From positions 1 to 64,000 of the forward strand of contig DASXZW010000097.1 of the NCBI GenBank assembly GCA_036501665.1: a stretch of 64,000 nucleotides of DNA. Direction: 5' to 3'. A program made the position numbers and the translations under genes. Positions 1 through 9,404 of this stretch are shown here, one piece after another (positions within the stretch are counted from its first letter, which is position 1; every line of letters starts with the position of its first letter). The DNA is from DATAUD01 sp036501665 (GTDB lineage Bacteria; Verrucomicrobiota; Verrucomicrobiia; Limisphaerales; Palsa-1400). The notes below the pieces were generated by a model. It did not search any database. It was not told the origin of the DNA and was given only the letters and a program-made list of their open reading frames with translations.

Positions 1-1
1 G

Positions 2-124
2 CTTTCGTCGATGGACGGTGTGGGGTTTGGAAAATGTGCGGACCCAATGGTCGCTCTTGTGCGCGACTTTGAACCTGAGAGCGCTCTGCCAACGATGGAA
101 AACCGGAACGGTTGGGCCGCTTAA
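2..124 (+). CDS. C-terminal tail of an unidentified protein (partial, runs off the left edge)
   Basis: The frame beginning at base 2 is open from the window edge to a TAA at 122-124 and encodes about 40 residues ending in ENRNGWAA. The composition (acidic, with a DFEPES stretch) looks like coding sequence, but the piece is too short to place in a family. A second frame over 18-236 is also open and ends in EAQHGPN, so the choice of frame is uncertain. A GGAGG at 212-216 lies seven bases before an ATG at 223 that opens only 17 codons; I do not call that a gene. A weak hairpin with a T-run follows at 285-307 and suits a plus-strand gene ending here. Confidence 0.3.
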   Translation, partial: LSSMDGVGFGKCADPMVALVRDFEPESALPTMENRNGWAA

Positions 125-284
125 AAACGCGATGGCGGCGGTGGCCCGCCGGAAAAACCGGCTCCCGGCCGATTGCGCCCCGCTGTTTGGCAATGATTGG
201 TTCTCTATTTTGGAGGCACAACATGGCCCCAATTAAACCGCCCGTTCCATGTTCATCCCCATGGCAAACCTTTTGAGACGGCCT

Positions 285-307
285 CGGCAGCGCCGCCTTC
301 TTTTTTT
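285..307 (+). terminator. Weak candidate rho-independent terminator
   Basis: CGGC at 285-288 and GCCG at 292-295 can form a short GC stem with a three-base loop, followed by a T-rich run at 298-307 containing seven consecutive Ts. The stem is only four base pairs, so this is a weak call. It sits between the putative plus-strand gene tail and the end of purF on the other strand. Confidence 0.3.
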
Positions 308-338
308 AATCTGAGCGAAGCAACTTCGCCCTGCCTCC

Positions 339-1796
339 TTACAAGAGCTTGATCTGCATCCGCTCCTGCTCAAGCCCCTCCGTCAACCCTTCAACACGCG
401 CGCGCCGACGTTCAATAATATGCTTGTCCACCTGAGGATCGTAAGCCACCGGATACTTCCCATCATAACATGCCATGCAAAATGATTCGCGCGGAAGCCC
501 CGTCGCCCGAACCATCCCTTCCTGCGACAAATAAGCGAGCGAATCCGCGTTCAAATACTTGCGGATTTCGTCAATACTATGGTTCGCCGCCATCAATTTG
601 CTGCGGTCGGGAAAATCGATTCCATACATGCACGGGTTCATGTGCGGCGGACAGCTCACCAGCACGTGAACTTCCTTCGCCCCGGCCTCTTTTAAATTAT
701 TGACACGCGCCTTGCACGTCGTCCCGCGGACAATCGAGTCGTCCACCACAATCACGCGCTTCCCTTTCACCAGCTCCGTGATCAGGTTCAATTTCACCCG
801 CACATTAAAATCGCGGATCAACTGCGACGGCTGCAAAAAACTGCGCCCCACATAATGGTTGCGCACAAACGCCATCTCGTAAGACACGCCCGATTCCAGC
901 GAATACCCCAGCGCCGCGCAATTCCCGCTGTCCGGCACCGGCACGACGAGGTCCGCCTCGATCGGATTTTCCCGCGCCAATTCCCGCCCCATCTCCACGC
1001 GCACCTTGTAAACGTTCCGGTTCGCGATGTTGCTGTCCGGGCGCGCGAAATAAACGTATTCAAAAATGCAGAACGCCCGCTGCGTGTGCGCCGGAAACGC
1101 CTGCAGGAATCGCGGCCCATTCTTGTCAATAATTACAACTTCTCCCGGTTCGATGTCCCGCTCGAACTTCGCCGAAATCAAATCCAGCGCGCACGTCTCG
1201 CTCGCCAGCACCCACCCGTCATTCAGCCGCCCAAGGCACAGCGGACGAAACCCAAACGGATCGCGAATCCCGATCAACTCCCGCTCCGTCATGATCACCA
1301 GCGAATAAGCCCCTTCAAGCCGCCGCACCGCTTGCAGCAGATTGCTTTCATTGCTCGTGGAAGGTTGCGAGAGCAGATGCAGGACAATTTCGCTATCAAC
1401 GGTCGTGGTGAAAATCGCCCCGTTCTCCTCCAACTCTTCCCGGAGCGCGATCGCGTTGGTCAGATTCCCATTGTGCGCCACCGCGATTTGCCCCCGTTTG
1501 CTTTCCCCGACGAGCGGTTGCGCGTTGCGCAAATGCGACGAGCCGGTCGTCGAGTAGCGCGTGTGCCCCACGGCCATGTGACCGTTCAGCGTTGCGAGCA
1601 CCTCCGCGTCGAAAATCTGGGAAACCAGGCCCATCCGCTTGTGCTCGTAAAATTGCCGCCCATTGCAAGAGACGATGCCGGCGCTTTCCTGGCCGCGATG
1701 CTGCAGCGCGTAAAGCCCGTAATAAGTCAGCTCCGCCGCATTCGGATGCCCGAAGACGCCAAAGACTCCGCAGTAATGTTTTGGATAATCCTGCAT
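339..1796 (-). CDS. purF: Amidophosphoribosyltransferase (PurF), Bacillus-type with propeptide and Fe-S cysteines
   Basis: First committed step of purine synthesis: PRPP plus glutamine give phosphoribosylamine. The protein is 485 residues from the chosen ATG. It starts with an eight-residue propeptide before the N-terminal nucleophile Cys9 of the CGVFG motif, so it should be processed. The N-terminal half is the class II glutamine amidotransferase (HNGNLTN). The C-terminal half is the phosphoribosyltransferase, with the PRPP loop VIVVDDSIVRGTT. Cysteines expected to bind a [4Fe-4S] cluster in the Bacillus-type enzyme are present (CIFEY, NPCMYGID, CMAC). The frame is open up to 2114, but homology begins only at 1796, so the longer start would add an unrelated leader. 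The restriction-modification pair lies upstream on the same strand. Confidence 0.95.
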   Translation of the reverse strand: MQDYPKHYCGVFGVFGHPNAAELTYYGLYALQHRGQESAGIVSCNGRQFYEHKRMGLVSQIFDAEVLATLNGHMAVGHTRYSTTGSSHLRNAQPLVGESKRGQIAVAHNGNLTNAIALREELEENGAIFTTTVDSEIVLHLLSQPSTSNESNLLQAVRRLEGAYSLVIMTERELIGIRDPFGFRPLCLGRLNDGWVLASETCALDLISAKFERDIEPGEVVIIDKNGPRFLQAFPAHTQRAFCIFEYVYFARPDSNIANRNVYKVRVEMGRELARENPIEADLVVPVPDSGNCAALGYSLESGVSYEMAFVRNHYVGRSFLQPSQLIRDFNVRVKLNLITELVKGKRVIVVDDSIVRGTTCKARVNNLKEAGAKEVHVLVSCPPHMNPCMYGIDFPDRSKLMAANHSIDEIRKYLNADSLAYLSQEGMVRATGLPRESFCMACYDGKYPVAYDPQVDKHIIERRRARVEGLTEGLEQERMQIKLL

Positions 1797-2067
1797 CAAA
1801 AATAATATTGGACCGCGCCCCGCCATCATCCCCCGGAACGCATCTCCGCGCAAGCTTACGGGCGTTCCGTATCCCGCGCAAATAAAAGGAATGCGCCCTT
1901 CCTTATCACTCGAATCACCGGCGGCGACGCCGGATTCAAAGTTCGAAAAGGAAATCAAAATTCGCTGATTGAATGGAACCTCACAATAGTTCCGCCAACC
2001 AAGAAATGCAGATGACCGGGTCAAGGCGCGCCTTGATTGTCCCCGAGCATTGCGCGATTGCGTTGCT

Positions 2068-3057
2068 TTACTTTGGCAGTACGTCCGGGTAAGGGCCAAG
2101 AAATCGTTCGCCATTAAAATGAATCATGTGGTCCGGGTCCTCCGCAATCCATACCTCAGATTCCCATGCAATTTGCGCCAGGAAATTTTGCATCGTCCGG
2201 CGATTTTCAAAAGCAGTTACAAAAACCAAACCTGCTTTGCATCCTGTAAACAGCTCTTTAAGTTCCTTGCGCCGCTTTCCATCCACTAGTCCTGCGCTGG
2301 TGACAGCTTCAATCAATAAAAGCCAATTCTTGGCGGTATAATGAACAATAACGTCCGGTATTTTTGCTGCGGAATTCAAAGACACGCCAAGTTTCGCTAA
2401 ATGTTCGGCCTCCAGATGGACAAATTTGTTTTCCGTGTCACCTATGTAGACGACAACGCCGCCCGGGGCAAAGACGGGACAAAAATGTTCGATGATTGCT
2501 TTAATGAGAGGGTTTTGTCCTCCCGGTGATAGGGCGACCTGCGATCCGTTCGGAAGTGTTACCGGCACCCGCGCAAGCGTCCGTTTCCTGTCAATTTCAT
2601 TTTTGATGGCCTCCCTGCTGGCCAGATATGTTTTCAGAGAGGACGACCATTTGGTCGTCCCAACCTGACGAAGCATGGAAAGGGCCGCCGGTTCGATCTG
2701 GTAAACTGTTCTGCCGCTGTTTGTTGGCCTCTTCGGGTCGTCTGGATTCCGCAACAGCAGCCCAGCCTCTACAAAAAACTTTACCGCATCATCACGGATG
2801 GTTTCGCGAGTATTCGGAGCGTAGCTCACTTCGTAAGCATTCGCCACGAAATCAATAATTGGAGTGATCCCGCATAAGGGCGCTTGCGCGTCTGCCCACG
2901 GAAGTTCGGCTCGCAGGTCAAGCAAGGCCAGCAACGTGTAAGCGGCTGTTTCGTTCCTTTGCTTGGGACCAAATTCCAAAGCAGTTAGAACTTCGATAGC
3001 CTCGGACAACCGTTGCTTTCTGGCTCGCGTCAAACGATTGGATCGCTCAGCGGGCAT
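2068..3057 (-). CDS. BsuBI/PstI-family type II restriction endonuclease
   Basis: 329 residues, about the size of R.PstI and R.BsuBI, which cut at CTGCAG. The family landmarks are visible in the C-terminal half: a YIGDTENK segment, then PDVIVHY, then LLLIEAVTSAG. The Asp of PDV and the Glu of IEA fit the acidic residues of a PD-(D/E)XK-like nuclease core. The N-terminal third looks helical and probably carries specificity or oligomerisation. The start codon lies inside the end of the adjacent methyltransferase gene (11-base overlap), so the two are co-transcribed and probably translationally coupled. CTGCAG specificity is inferred from the family and not shown by the sequence. No controller (C) protein gene is seen. 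Confidence 0.88.
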   Translation of the reverse strand: MPAERSNRLTRARKQRLSEAIEVLTALEFGPKQRNETAAYTLLALLDLRAELPWADAQAPLCGITPIIDFVANAYEVSYAPNTRETIRDDAVKFFVEAGLLLRNPDDPKRPTNSGRTVYQIEPAALSMLRQVGTTKWSSSLKTYLASREAIKNEIDRKRTLARVPVTLPNGSQVALSPGGQNPLIKAIIEHFCPVFAPGGVVVYIGDTENKFVHLEAEHLAKLGVSLNSAAKIPDVIVHYTAKNWLLLIEAVTSAGLVDGKRRKELKELFTGCKAGLVFVTAFENRRTMQNFLAQIAWESEVWIAEDPDHMIHFNGERFLGPYPDVLPK

Positions 3058-4540
3058 TCAAATATTTCTCCACAAGCTGGTCAATCCCTTCCTGTGTCGG
3101 TTTAAGCTGTTTCATTTCAGCGCCCATTGATTCTAGTGTTACTTGATCGGGATAAGGCAATTTTCGCAGATCCGATGCATTTACCTGTGTGTGCCCGCTG
3201 AAACGACGGAAATACTGGTCAACAAGCGTTGAATTGAGAAACGCGAAAAGCCCGGATGCAAGACGCTCCTCCAGTCCGCGCCCATTCTGATGAAAATAAT
3301 TAAGATGATTTTCGATGCCTAACCATTGAGTGTCCGCGTCCAATCGCTTGGGATCGACTAAACAAGCAACTAAACGCCGACGTTCTTCTTTGGATGTGAA
3401 ACGTTTGGTCAGCAAAAAGATGCCGGATTTAACGAGCCAGCGTCGGGTCTCGGTCGTATCTAAAATGGCATTGGGTTTGCGAGCGTTGAGCTTGGGCCAA
3501 TGAACGAAGCCTCCATTAAAATGGCACGGATAGAGCAAAGGCACAGTCCCTTTTTCTGGCTGCTGACGTATGGATTCTTTAAGGCGGAAATCCACCACGG
3601 GTCCGGTTGAAACAGTAAGGCCCAGCGCGGCCAGTCTCGTGTCCAGGCGGTCCATCGTTTTCTTGGCGTGGATGTGGCTTGATGCTGACGGAATATGGAT
3701 GAACTTTTCCTTGTCGTGTTTATGGACGACTTCTGAAAAAGGAACAACTCGTTGGGCAGCACGACCCTCGCGCGCTCCGCTACTGCTTGAAATAGTTACT
3801 TCGCTTGGCTGTTTCTGCCCCTTGGTGACATGAAAAACGATGTTTTCCTGCAAGACATTGTCGTCTTGGAACGTAGTTTGGCGGGATTCAAAAACATGAA
3901 TCCTGCGAAGTTCAAGGTTGGCCAGGAAACTCTCGCGGAAGGATCGAAAATAAGGTCCGTTACAGAAACTCCTGGGCGTAATCCCGACGAGCTGGCCTCC
4001 TGGAACGAGCAAACGCTGAATCAACGCTATAAACCCTGCATAAAGATTGCTTGTCTCGACCCCTGCTTGACGGAGGCTGCGCCTTTCGACGGAATTGGTC
4101 CCGATTTTTCGATAGGGCGGATTTACAATCGCAGCATCGAACATCGGCGGCTTGGCGCAAAAGAGGTCTTCGGCCAAATGGACTGACATTTCCTGGATAA
4201 AGTCGGCCTCATGAATGGTAAAACTAAAGTGGATGCCTGCTCCTTCACAAATTCGCTCGCAATCTCGCATCTTGTCGGCAAGCGATTCCAAAATCATCGG
4301 GTCAATCTCGTATAGGGTCGCTTCAATCCTGCGAACGTTCCCGCGCTCTTTGCAAAGTCGCGCGACAAACGCTGCTGTAAGTGACCCCGCTCCCGCTCCA
4401 GCGTCGAGAAGGCGCGTGACTTCAGGAAACGGTGCAAATAACGAAGCCATGAAATCAGCGACAGGCACTGGAGTGAGGAATTGTCCAAGGTCCTCTTGAC
4501 GCCTGTGCTTGGATGCTCCCAAAACGGCTTCGGCTAACAT
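3047..4540 (-). CDS. BsuBI/PstI-family adenine-N6 DNA methyltransferase
   Basis: 497 residues from the ATG at 4540. An in-frame extension to 4618 adds residues unlike the family, so I use the inner start. The SAM-binding region has LLDAGAGAGSLTAAF (motif I), and the catalytic motif IV is NPPY inside AIVNPPYRKIGTNS, typical of N6-adenine enzymes of the gamma class. The C-terminal half, with the HFNGGFVHWPKLN and LNYFHQNGRG segments, is the target-recognition region. It is the protective partner of the endonuclease that follows with an 11-base overlap; methylase first and nuclease second is a safe order for establishment in a new host. The upstream 80 bases are AT-rich and may hold its promoter. 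Confidence 0.9.
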   Translation of the reverse strand: MLAEAVLGASKHRRQEDLGQFLTPVPVADFMASLFAPFPEVTRLLDAGAGAGSLTAAFVARLCKERGNVRRIEATLYEIDPMILESLADKMRDCERICEGAGIHFSFTIHEADFIQEMSVHLAEDLFCAKPPMFDAAIVNPPYRKIGTNSVERRSLRQAGVETSNLYAGFIALIQRLLVPGGQLVGITPRSFCNGPYFRSFRESFLANLELRRIHVFESRQTTFQDDNVLQENIVFHVTKGQKQPSEVTISSSSGAREGRAAQRVVPFSEVVHKHDKEKFIHIPSASSHIHAKKTMDRLDTRLAALGLTVSTGPVVDFRLKESIRQQPEKGTVPLLYPCHFNGGFVHWPKLNARKPNAILDTTETRRWLVKSGIFLLTKRFTSKEERRRLVACLVDPKRLDADTQWLGIENHLNYFHQNGRGLEERLASGLFAFLNSTLVDQYFRRFSGHTQVNASDLRKLPYPDQVTLESMGAEMKQLKPTQEGIDQLVEKYLNAR

Positions 4541-4631
4541 GAAATGATAATATGAAATTAATATGACGCATACCACTGAAAACGACTTGGGGCTTGGCTC
4601 GGCTGCATCGCCGCCCATTGCATTTTCCGAG

Positions 4632-4661
4632 GTGACATGGGCTATTTTTTCCGAATATAAT
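4632..4661 (+). promoter_or_regulatory. Candidate sigma-70 promoter for the DUF1549/DUF1553 operon
   Basis: GTGACA at 4632-4637 (five of six matches to TTGACA) is followed after 18 bases by a perfect TATAAT at 4656-4661. Transcription would start near 4668 and give a leader of roughly 75 bases before the ATG at 4742. It lies in the divergent gap between the methyltransferase gene and the cytochrome-like gene. Confidence 0.5.
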
Positions 4662-4741
4662 CAGCCAATCATGCGTCTATGACTGGTGCAACCGTAACAT
4701 CGTTGTTTAGCTTTATTTGCTTAAGCACATCCGAATTGAAA

Positions 4742-7700
4742 ATGAACGGCCCCCGCCGCAGAAAATTTCTCGTACTCGCCCCGCTTTTGGCGGCCTTGAT
4801 CTCGGCGCAGTCTCCCTCGGCTGCCGCCGCCGATCCCATTTCATATAACAACCAAATCGGCCCGCTCCTCTCCGAGCATTGCTTTCGCTGCCACGGACCG
4901 GATTCCGCGTCGCGCAAGCCCAAGAAAGAGCCGTTGCGCCTCGATCGCGGCGATTTCGCCTACAAAAACCGCGACAGCGGAAAGCCCGTGATCGTCAAAG
5001 GCGACCCTGACGCCTCGGAACTTGTCCGCCGCATCACCGCCACCGACGACGATGTCATGCCGCCCGCTTCCGAGCAAAAACCTCTGAGCGCGGATGAGAT
5101 TTCGCTCATCAAAGAATGGATCAAGCAAGGCGGCAAATACGAAAAACATTGGTCCCTGATCCCCCCCGTCAAAGCCGCCGTGCCCACAAACGAATCAAAC
5201 TGGGCGCGCAATCCAATAGATAACTTCGTCGCGCGAAAGCTGGCCCAAAACGGCCTTGCGCCCAATCCCGAGGCAGGCAAGGCGCGGCTCTATCGCCGGT
5301 TGAGTTTCGATTTGACAGGTCTGCCGCCCGATCCGCAGGAGCTGGAAAAATTCATCCACGCAAAATCTCCTGATGATGCCTACGAACAGGCCGTCGATCG
5401 GATGCTGGCCAGCGACGCGGGCGCCGAACACTTCACGCGCCTTTGGCTGGACGCCGTCCGCTACGCCGACACCCAGGGAATTCACCTTGACTTCGCCCGC
5501 ACCATCTGGCCCTTTCGCGATTGGGTCATCAACGCCTACAAGTCAAACATGCGTTTCGATGAATTTACCGTGGAACAACTCGCAGGCGACATGCTCCCCG
5601 CCGCCACGCAACAACAACAAATCGCTTCCGGCTACAATCGCCTCCTCGAAACGACCAGCGAAGGCGGCGCGATTCCCGACGAGTACGCCGCGATCTACGC
5701 CAAGGACCGCGTCGATACCACCGCAGCGGTCTGGCTCGGCTTGACCCTTGGTTGCGCGACCTGCCACGATCATAAATTCGATCCCATCACCACGAAAGAT
5801 TTCTATTCGTTCACGGCGTTTTTCCGCAACAACACCAGCGCCATCCTGGACGGCCCCACCGGGAACGACGCCCCAATGATTTTCCTCCCGGCGCAAAAAG
5901 ACATCCTGCCCTGGAAAAAATTACAGCCCGAAATCGCCGCCGCCAAAAAGGCCATCGAGGCCCGCAACGTCGAAGCCGCCCCGCTGTTCACCAATTGGAT
6001 GGATGAGGCAAAGGCGAACCCCTTTGCCAAGGCCATTTCTGCCGAACCTTCGCTCTCGCTCCCGTTGATGGAGGCCGATGGCCCTTACTCTGGCGAAGAA
6101 CACGGAACAAAGCTCGCATGGACCAGCAGCGTCAATGAACAAAAGCCCGGCCCTTACGGTCCCGCGCCGCTTCTCACCAACGGCGCAATTGTCAAGAATG
6201 CCTCGCCGATCATCGCTCGCCACGGCGCGGTCAGCTACGGGGCCTTCATTTATATCGAAGACAAGCCCAGCGGCGCGGTCATTTCGCGGATGGACACCGA
6301 CAAGAAATTCCGCGGCTGGGACCTCTTTCTTTCCGAAGGCCGCCCGACAATCCATATAGTTGACGAATATCCCGACAAGGCCCTCAAAATCACCGCCCGA
6401 GACAGATTGGAATCCGGTCAATGGCACCACGTCATGGCTGTTTTCGATGGCAAGCTCGAAGGCGCTGACGCCATCACCCTGTACGTGGATGGCATGAAAG
6501 CCCGGGTCAACGTCGATGAAAACAAACTCGGCCCCAACATCGTCGCAGATGTCCCCCTCCGCCTCGGCGCGCGCACCGGCACAAATGGCCCCGCCGATTC
6601 GCTCTCTGGCGGACGCGTCTTCCTTCAGGATTTCCAGTTCTACAACAAAGCCCTTGAAAAGGAAGACGTCGCAAAACTGGCGCTCGCCGGGTTGGTCCGC
6701 TTTCCCGCCGGTGGAAAAACCGGGTATCTCGAAAAAGTCTGGCGCACCGCCTACGACCGACCCAGTCAAAGATTGGCCGCAAAGCTTGCCAAACTTGAAA
6801 CGCAATCCGACGAAATCCACAAACGCGGCGCGACAACTCTTGTCATGGGAGAAAAGTCCGATTCCAAACCGATCGCCCATGTTCTCATTCGCGGAAGTTA
6901 CACGAGCGTCGGCGATGAAGTCCCCGCCACGACTCCCTCCGCCCTTCCGCCGATGTCGCCTGATGCGCCGCATGATCGGCTCGGCCTCGCGCGTTGGATC
7001 ACCTCGCGCAATAATCCGCTGATTGCGCGCGTCACGATGAACCGGCTCTGGTCGCAGATTTTCGGTTTGGGAATTGTGGAAACGACGTCAGATTTCGGCG
7101 TCATGGGCGCGCGTCCGTCGAACCAGGATTTGCTGGACTGGCTCGCCGTCGATTTCATGGATTCCGATTGGAACTTCCGCCGCATGGCTAAGCTAATGGT
7201 CATGAGCTCGACCTACCGTCAATCCGAGACGATCTCGCCGCTCAAATTGGAGAAGGACCCGCAAAACAGACTTTACTCGCGCGGCCCGCACATTCGTCTT
7301 GACGCCGAAGAACTTCGCGACGAAGCGCTCGATGCATCCGGCCTGCTCGTCAAAACCGTCGGCGGCCCGCCCGTAAAATCATACCAGCCCGAAGGCGTCT
7401 GGGAAGCCGTCGCGATGAAGGAATCGGACACGAAGAATTACAAGCAGGACACCGGCCCATCGCTCTACCGTCGCTCGCTTTACATGTATTGGAAGAGGAC
7501 CGCGCCGCCGCCGAACATGGAAATTCTCAATGCCCCCAGCCGCGAAACATTCTGCACGCGCCGCGACCGCACCGATACTCCGTTGCAGGCGCTGGTCACG
7601 CTCAACGACACACAGTTCGTCGAAGCCTCGCGCCACCTTGCCGCCCGCGCGATTCGTTCTTCAAAATCGTTTGACGGTCGCCTTGACGACGTAACCGAAT

Positions 7701-7918
7701 CGCTTCTGAGCCGGACAATGTCGTCCGAAGAACGCGAGCCGCTGCGAAAAATGGAGCAACATTTCCTGGCCAGCTTCAAAGCCGATCCATCCGCCGCCAA
7801 AAAATTGCTCTCCGTCGGAGATTCCGCCGCGGACAAGGAAATCGATCCGGCCGAATTGGCCGCGTGGACGCTGATTTCCAGCGAAGTTTTGAACCTGGAC
7901 GAATCACTCACCAAATGA
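4742..7918 (+). CDS. Secreted DUF1549/DUF1553 protein with planctomycete-type cytochrome c and LamG-like domains
   Basis: 1058 residues from the ATG at 4742; an in-frame ATG at 4679 would hide the signal peptide, which starts NGPRRRKFLVLAPLLAAL. After the signal comes a planctomycete-type cytochrome module with CFRCH (residues 47-51), preceding the DUF1549 domain (about 110-360). DUF1549 carries a second CxxCH, CATCHDHKFDP (338-342). A concanavalin/LamG-like insert follows at about 440-660 (WHHVMAVFDG, LYVDG), and the DUF1553 domain fills the C-terminal third (MNRLWSQIFG, DTPLQAL). This architecture is abundant in Planctomycetes and Verrucomicrobia, and roles in polysaccharide or other extracellular metabolism have been proposed; the biochemical activity is not established. 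The DUF1501 partner starts four bases after the stop, so the two form an operon. Confidence 0.9.
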   Translation: MNGPRRRKFLVLAPLLAALISAQSPSAAAADPISYNNQIGPLLSEHCFRCHGPDSASRKPKKEPLRLDRGDFAYKNRDSGKPVIVKGDPDASELVRRITATDDDVMPPASEQKPLSADEISLIKEWIKQGGKYEKHWSLIPPVKAAVPTNESNWARNPIDNFVARKLAQNGLAPNPEAGKARLYRRLSFDLTGLPPDPQELEKFIHAKSPDDAYEQAVDRMLASDAGAEHFTRLWLDAVRYADTQGIHLDFARTIWPFRDWVINAYKSNMRFDEFTVEQLAGDMLPAATQQQQIASGYNRLLETTSEGGAIPDEYAAIYAKDRVDTTAAVWLGLTLGCATCHDHKFDPITTKDFYSFTAFFRNNTSAILDGPTGNDAPMIFLPAQKDILPWKKLQPEIAAAKKAIEARNVEAAPLFTNWMDEAKANPFAKAISAEPSLSLPLMEADGPYSGEEHGTKLAWTSSVNEQKPGPYGPAPLLTNGAIVKNASPIIARHGAVSYGAFIYIEDKPSGAVISRMDTDKKFRGWDLFLSEGRPTIHIVDEYPDKALKITARDRLESGQWHHVMAVFDGKLEGADAITLYVDGMKARVNVDENKLGPNIVADVPLRLGARTGTNGPADSLSGGRVFLQDFQFYNKALEKEDVAKLALAGLVRFPAGGKTGYLEKVWRTAYDRPSQRLAAKLAKLETQSDEIHKRGATTLVMGEKSDSKPIAHVLIRGSYTSVGDEVPATTPSALPPMSPDAPHDRLGLARWITSRNNPLIARVTMNRLWSQIFGLGIVETTSDFGVMGARPSNQDLLDWLAVDFMDSDWNFRRMAKLMVMSSTYRQSETISPLKLEKDPQNRLYSRGPHIRLDAEELRDEALDASGLLVKTVGGPPVKSYQPEGVWEAVAMKESDTKNYKQDTGPSLYRRSLYMYWKRTAPPPNMEILNAPSRETFCTRRDRTDTPLQALVTLNDTQFVEASRHLAARAIRSSKSFDGRLDDVTESLLSRTMSSEEREPLRKMEQHFLASFKADPSAAKKLLSVGDSAADKEIDPAELAAWTLISSEVLNLDESLTK

Positions 7919-7922
7919 TGCC

Positions 7923-9404
7923 ATGAACATCGACCCGCAATTCATACCGCTTGTTGACAAGATCAACGCTTCGCTGACACGCCGCCAATTTTTCCGCAAA
8001 GGAGCGATGGGGTTGGGGTCGGTCGCGCTGGCTTCGCTGATTGGGCCGCGCGCGTTTGCGGCAACGGAAGACGCGCCGTCGATGGAGGCGCTTTGGAAAA
8101 TTGCGCCGAAGGCCAAACGCGCCATTTATATTTCGCTGATCGGCGCGCCGTCGCAACTGGACCTTTTCGATTACAAGGCCGGTTTGCGCGAACGCTTCAA
8201 GGAAGACCTCAAGGATTGGCTCAAGAAGCAGGGCGAACGCCTCACCGGCATGACAGCCGGGCAGGACAAATTTCCGCTGGCGCCGTCGGCTTTTAAATTT
8301 GAGCAGCACGGTCCTGGCGGCGCGTGGATTAGCGAGCTGCTTCCCTACCACGCCAAAATGGCCGGCGACCTTTGTTTCATTCGCTCGATGCACACCGACG
8401 CCATCAATCACGAACCGGCCAATCAATTGGTCTATACCGGTTCGATGATTATGGGCAAAGCCTCGATGGGTTCGTGGATTTCCTATGGTCTCGGTTCGAT
8501 GAACAAAGATTTGCCGACCTTTGTTGTTCTTCATGCGTCGCACTCCAGTCCTTACTCAAATGTGCAGGCCATTTCATCGCGACTGTGGGGCGCGGGTTAT
8601 CTGCCGGGAAAATATGCGGGAGTCGATTTGCGCGCGAAGGGTGACGCGGTGCTCTACCTCAAGGACGCGCCCGGAATCTCGCGCGAGATGCGCCATGAAA
8701 TGATCGAAGGAATCAGCGCCCTCAACGACCGCTCTTACGCGGCGATTGGCGACCCGGAAATTCAAACCCGCACGCAACAATTTGAAATGGCGTTCCGAAT
8801 GCAGGCCAGCATTCCAGAGTTGACAGATTTCTCAGGAGAAAAAGACAAAACCTACGAACTTTACGGCGACGACGCAAAAGTGCGCGGCACGTTTGCCAAC
8901 TCGGCGTTGATGGCGCGCCGTCTCGCCGAGCGCGGAGTGCGTTTTGTGCAAATTTTCCATCGAGGCTGGGACCAGCACGGGAACCTTCCGCGCGATTTGG
9001 CGTCGCAATGCAAGGATGTCGATCAAGGTTGCTACGGATTGATCCAGGACCTCAAGCAACGCGGCATGTTGGACGATACTCTGGTGATTTGGGGCGGGGA
9101 ATTCGGTCGCACCATTTACTGTCAGGGAACGCTGGAGGAAAAAGATTACGGACGCGACCATCATCCGCGCTGCTTCACGATTTGGATGGCCGGCGGCGGC
9201 GTCAAGCCGGGAATCGTCTATGGCCAGACCGACGAAATGTCCTACAACATCGTCGAAAACCCCGTCCACATCCACGACCTCCACGCGACGATCCTGCACC
9301 AGCTTGGGATGGACCCGGAAAAACTCGCATTCAAATACCAGGGCCTCGACCAACGCCTGATGGGCGTGGAACCCGCCAAAGTCGTCGCTGACATTCTAGC
9401 GTAG
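7923..9404 (+). CDS. DUF1501 family protein with Tat signal (sulfatase-fold)
   Basis: 493 residues. The N-terminus has a twin-arginine motif TRRQFFRKG (Arg20-Arg21) followed by a hydrophobic stretch ending near GPRAFA, so export by the Tat pathway is expected. The body is DUF1501, an alkaline-phosphatase/sulfatase-like fold. Family landmarks include GAPSQLDLFDYK near the N-terminus, the central FVQIFHRGWDQHGN, VIWGGEFGRT and the C-terminal DLHATILHQLGMD. The ATG lies four bases after the stop of the DUF1549/DUF1553 gene, a pairing found repeatedly in Planctomycetes and Verrucomicrobia. The substrate is unknown. Confidence 0.9.
   Translation: MNIDPQFIPLVDKINASLTRRQFFRKGAMGLGSVALASLIGPRAFAATEDAPSMEALWKIAPKAKRAIYISLIGAPSQLDLFDYKAGLRERFKEDLKDWLKKQGERLTGMTAGQDKFPLAPSAFKFEQHGPGGAWISELLPYHAKMAGDLCFIRSMHTDAINHEPANQLVYTGSMIMGKASMGSWISYGLGSMNKDLPTFVVLHASHSSPYSNVQAISSRLWGAGYLPGKYAGVDLRAKGDAVLYLKDAPGISREMRHEMIEGISALNDRSYAAIGDPEIQTRTQQFEMAFRMQASIPELTDFSGEKDKTYELYGDDAKVRGTFANSALMARRLAERGVRFVQIFHRGWDQHGNLPRDLASQCKDVDQGCYGLIQDLKQRGMLDDTLVIWGGEFGRTIYCQGTLEEKDYGRDHHPRCFTIWMAGGGVKPGIVYGQTDEMSYNIVENPVHIHDLHATILHQLGMDPEKLAFKYQGLDQRLMGVEPAKVVADILA

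Noticed and set aside
2068..4540. Restriction-modification pair as part of a larger defence island
   Set aside because: The neighbours are purF and a secreted DUF1549/DUF1553 operon; no further defence genes are nearby.
5921..6973. 350-codon minus-strand open frame in the DUF1549/DUF1553 gene
   Set aside because: Shadow frame; the plus strand has clear family motifs throughout.
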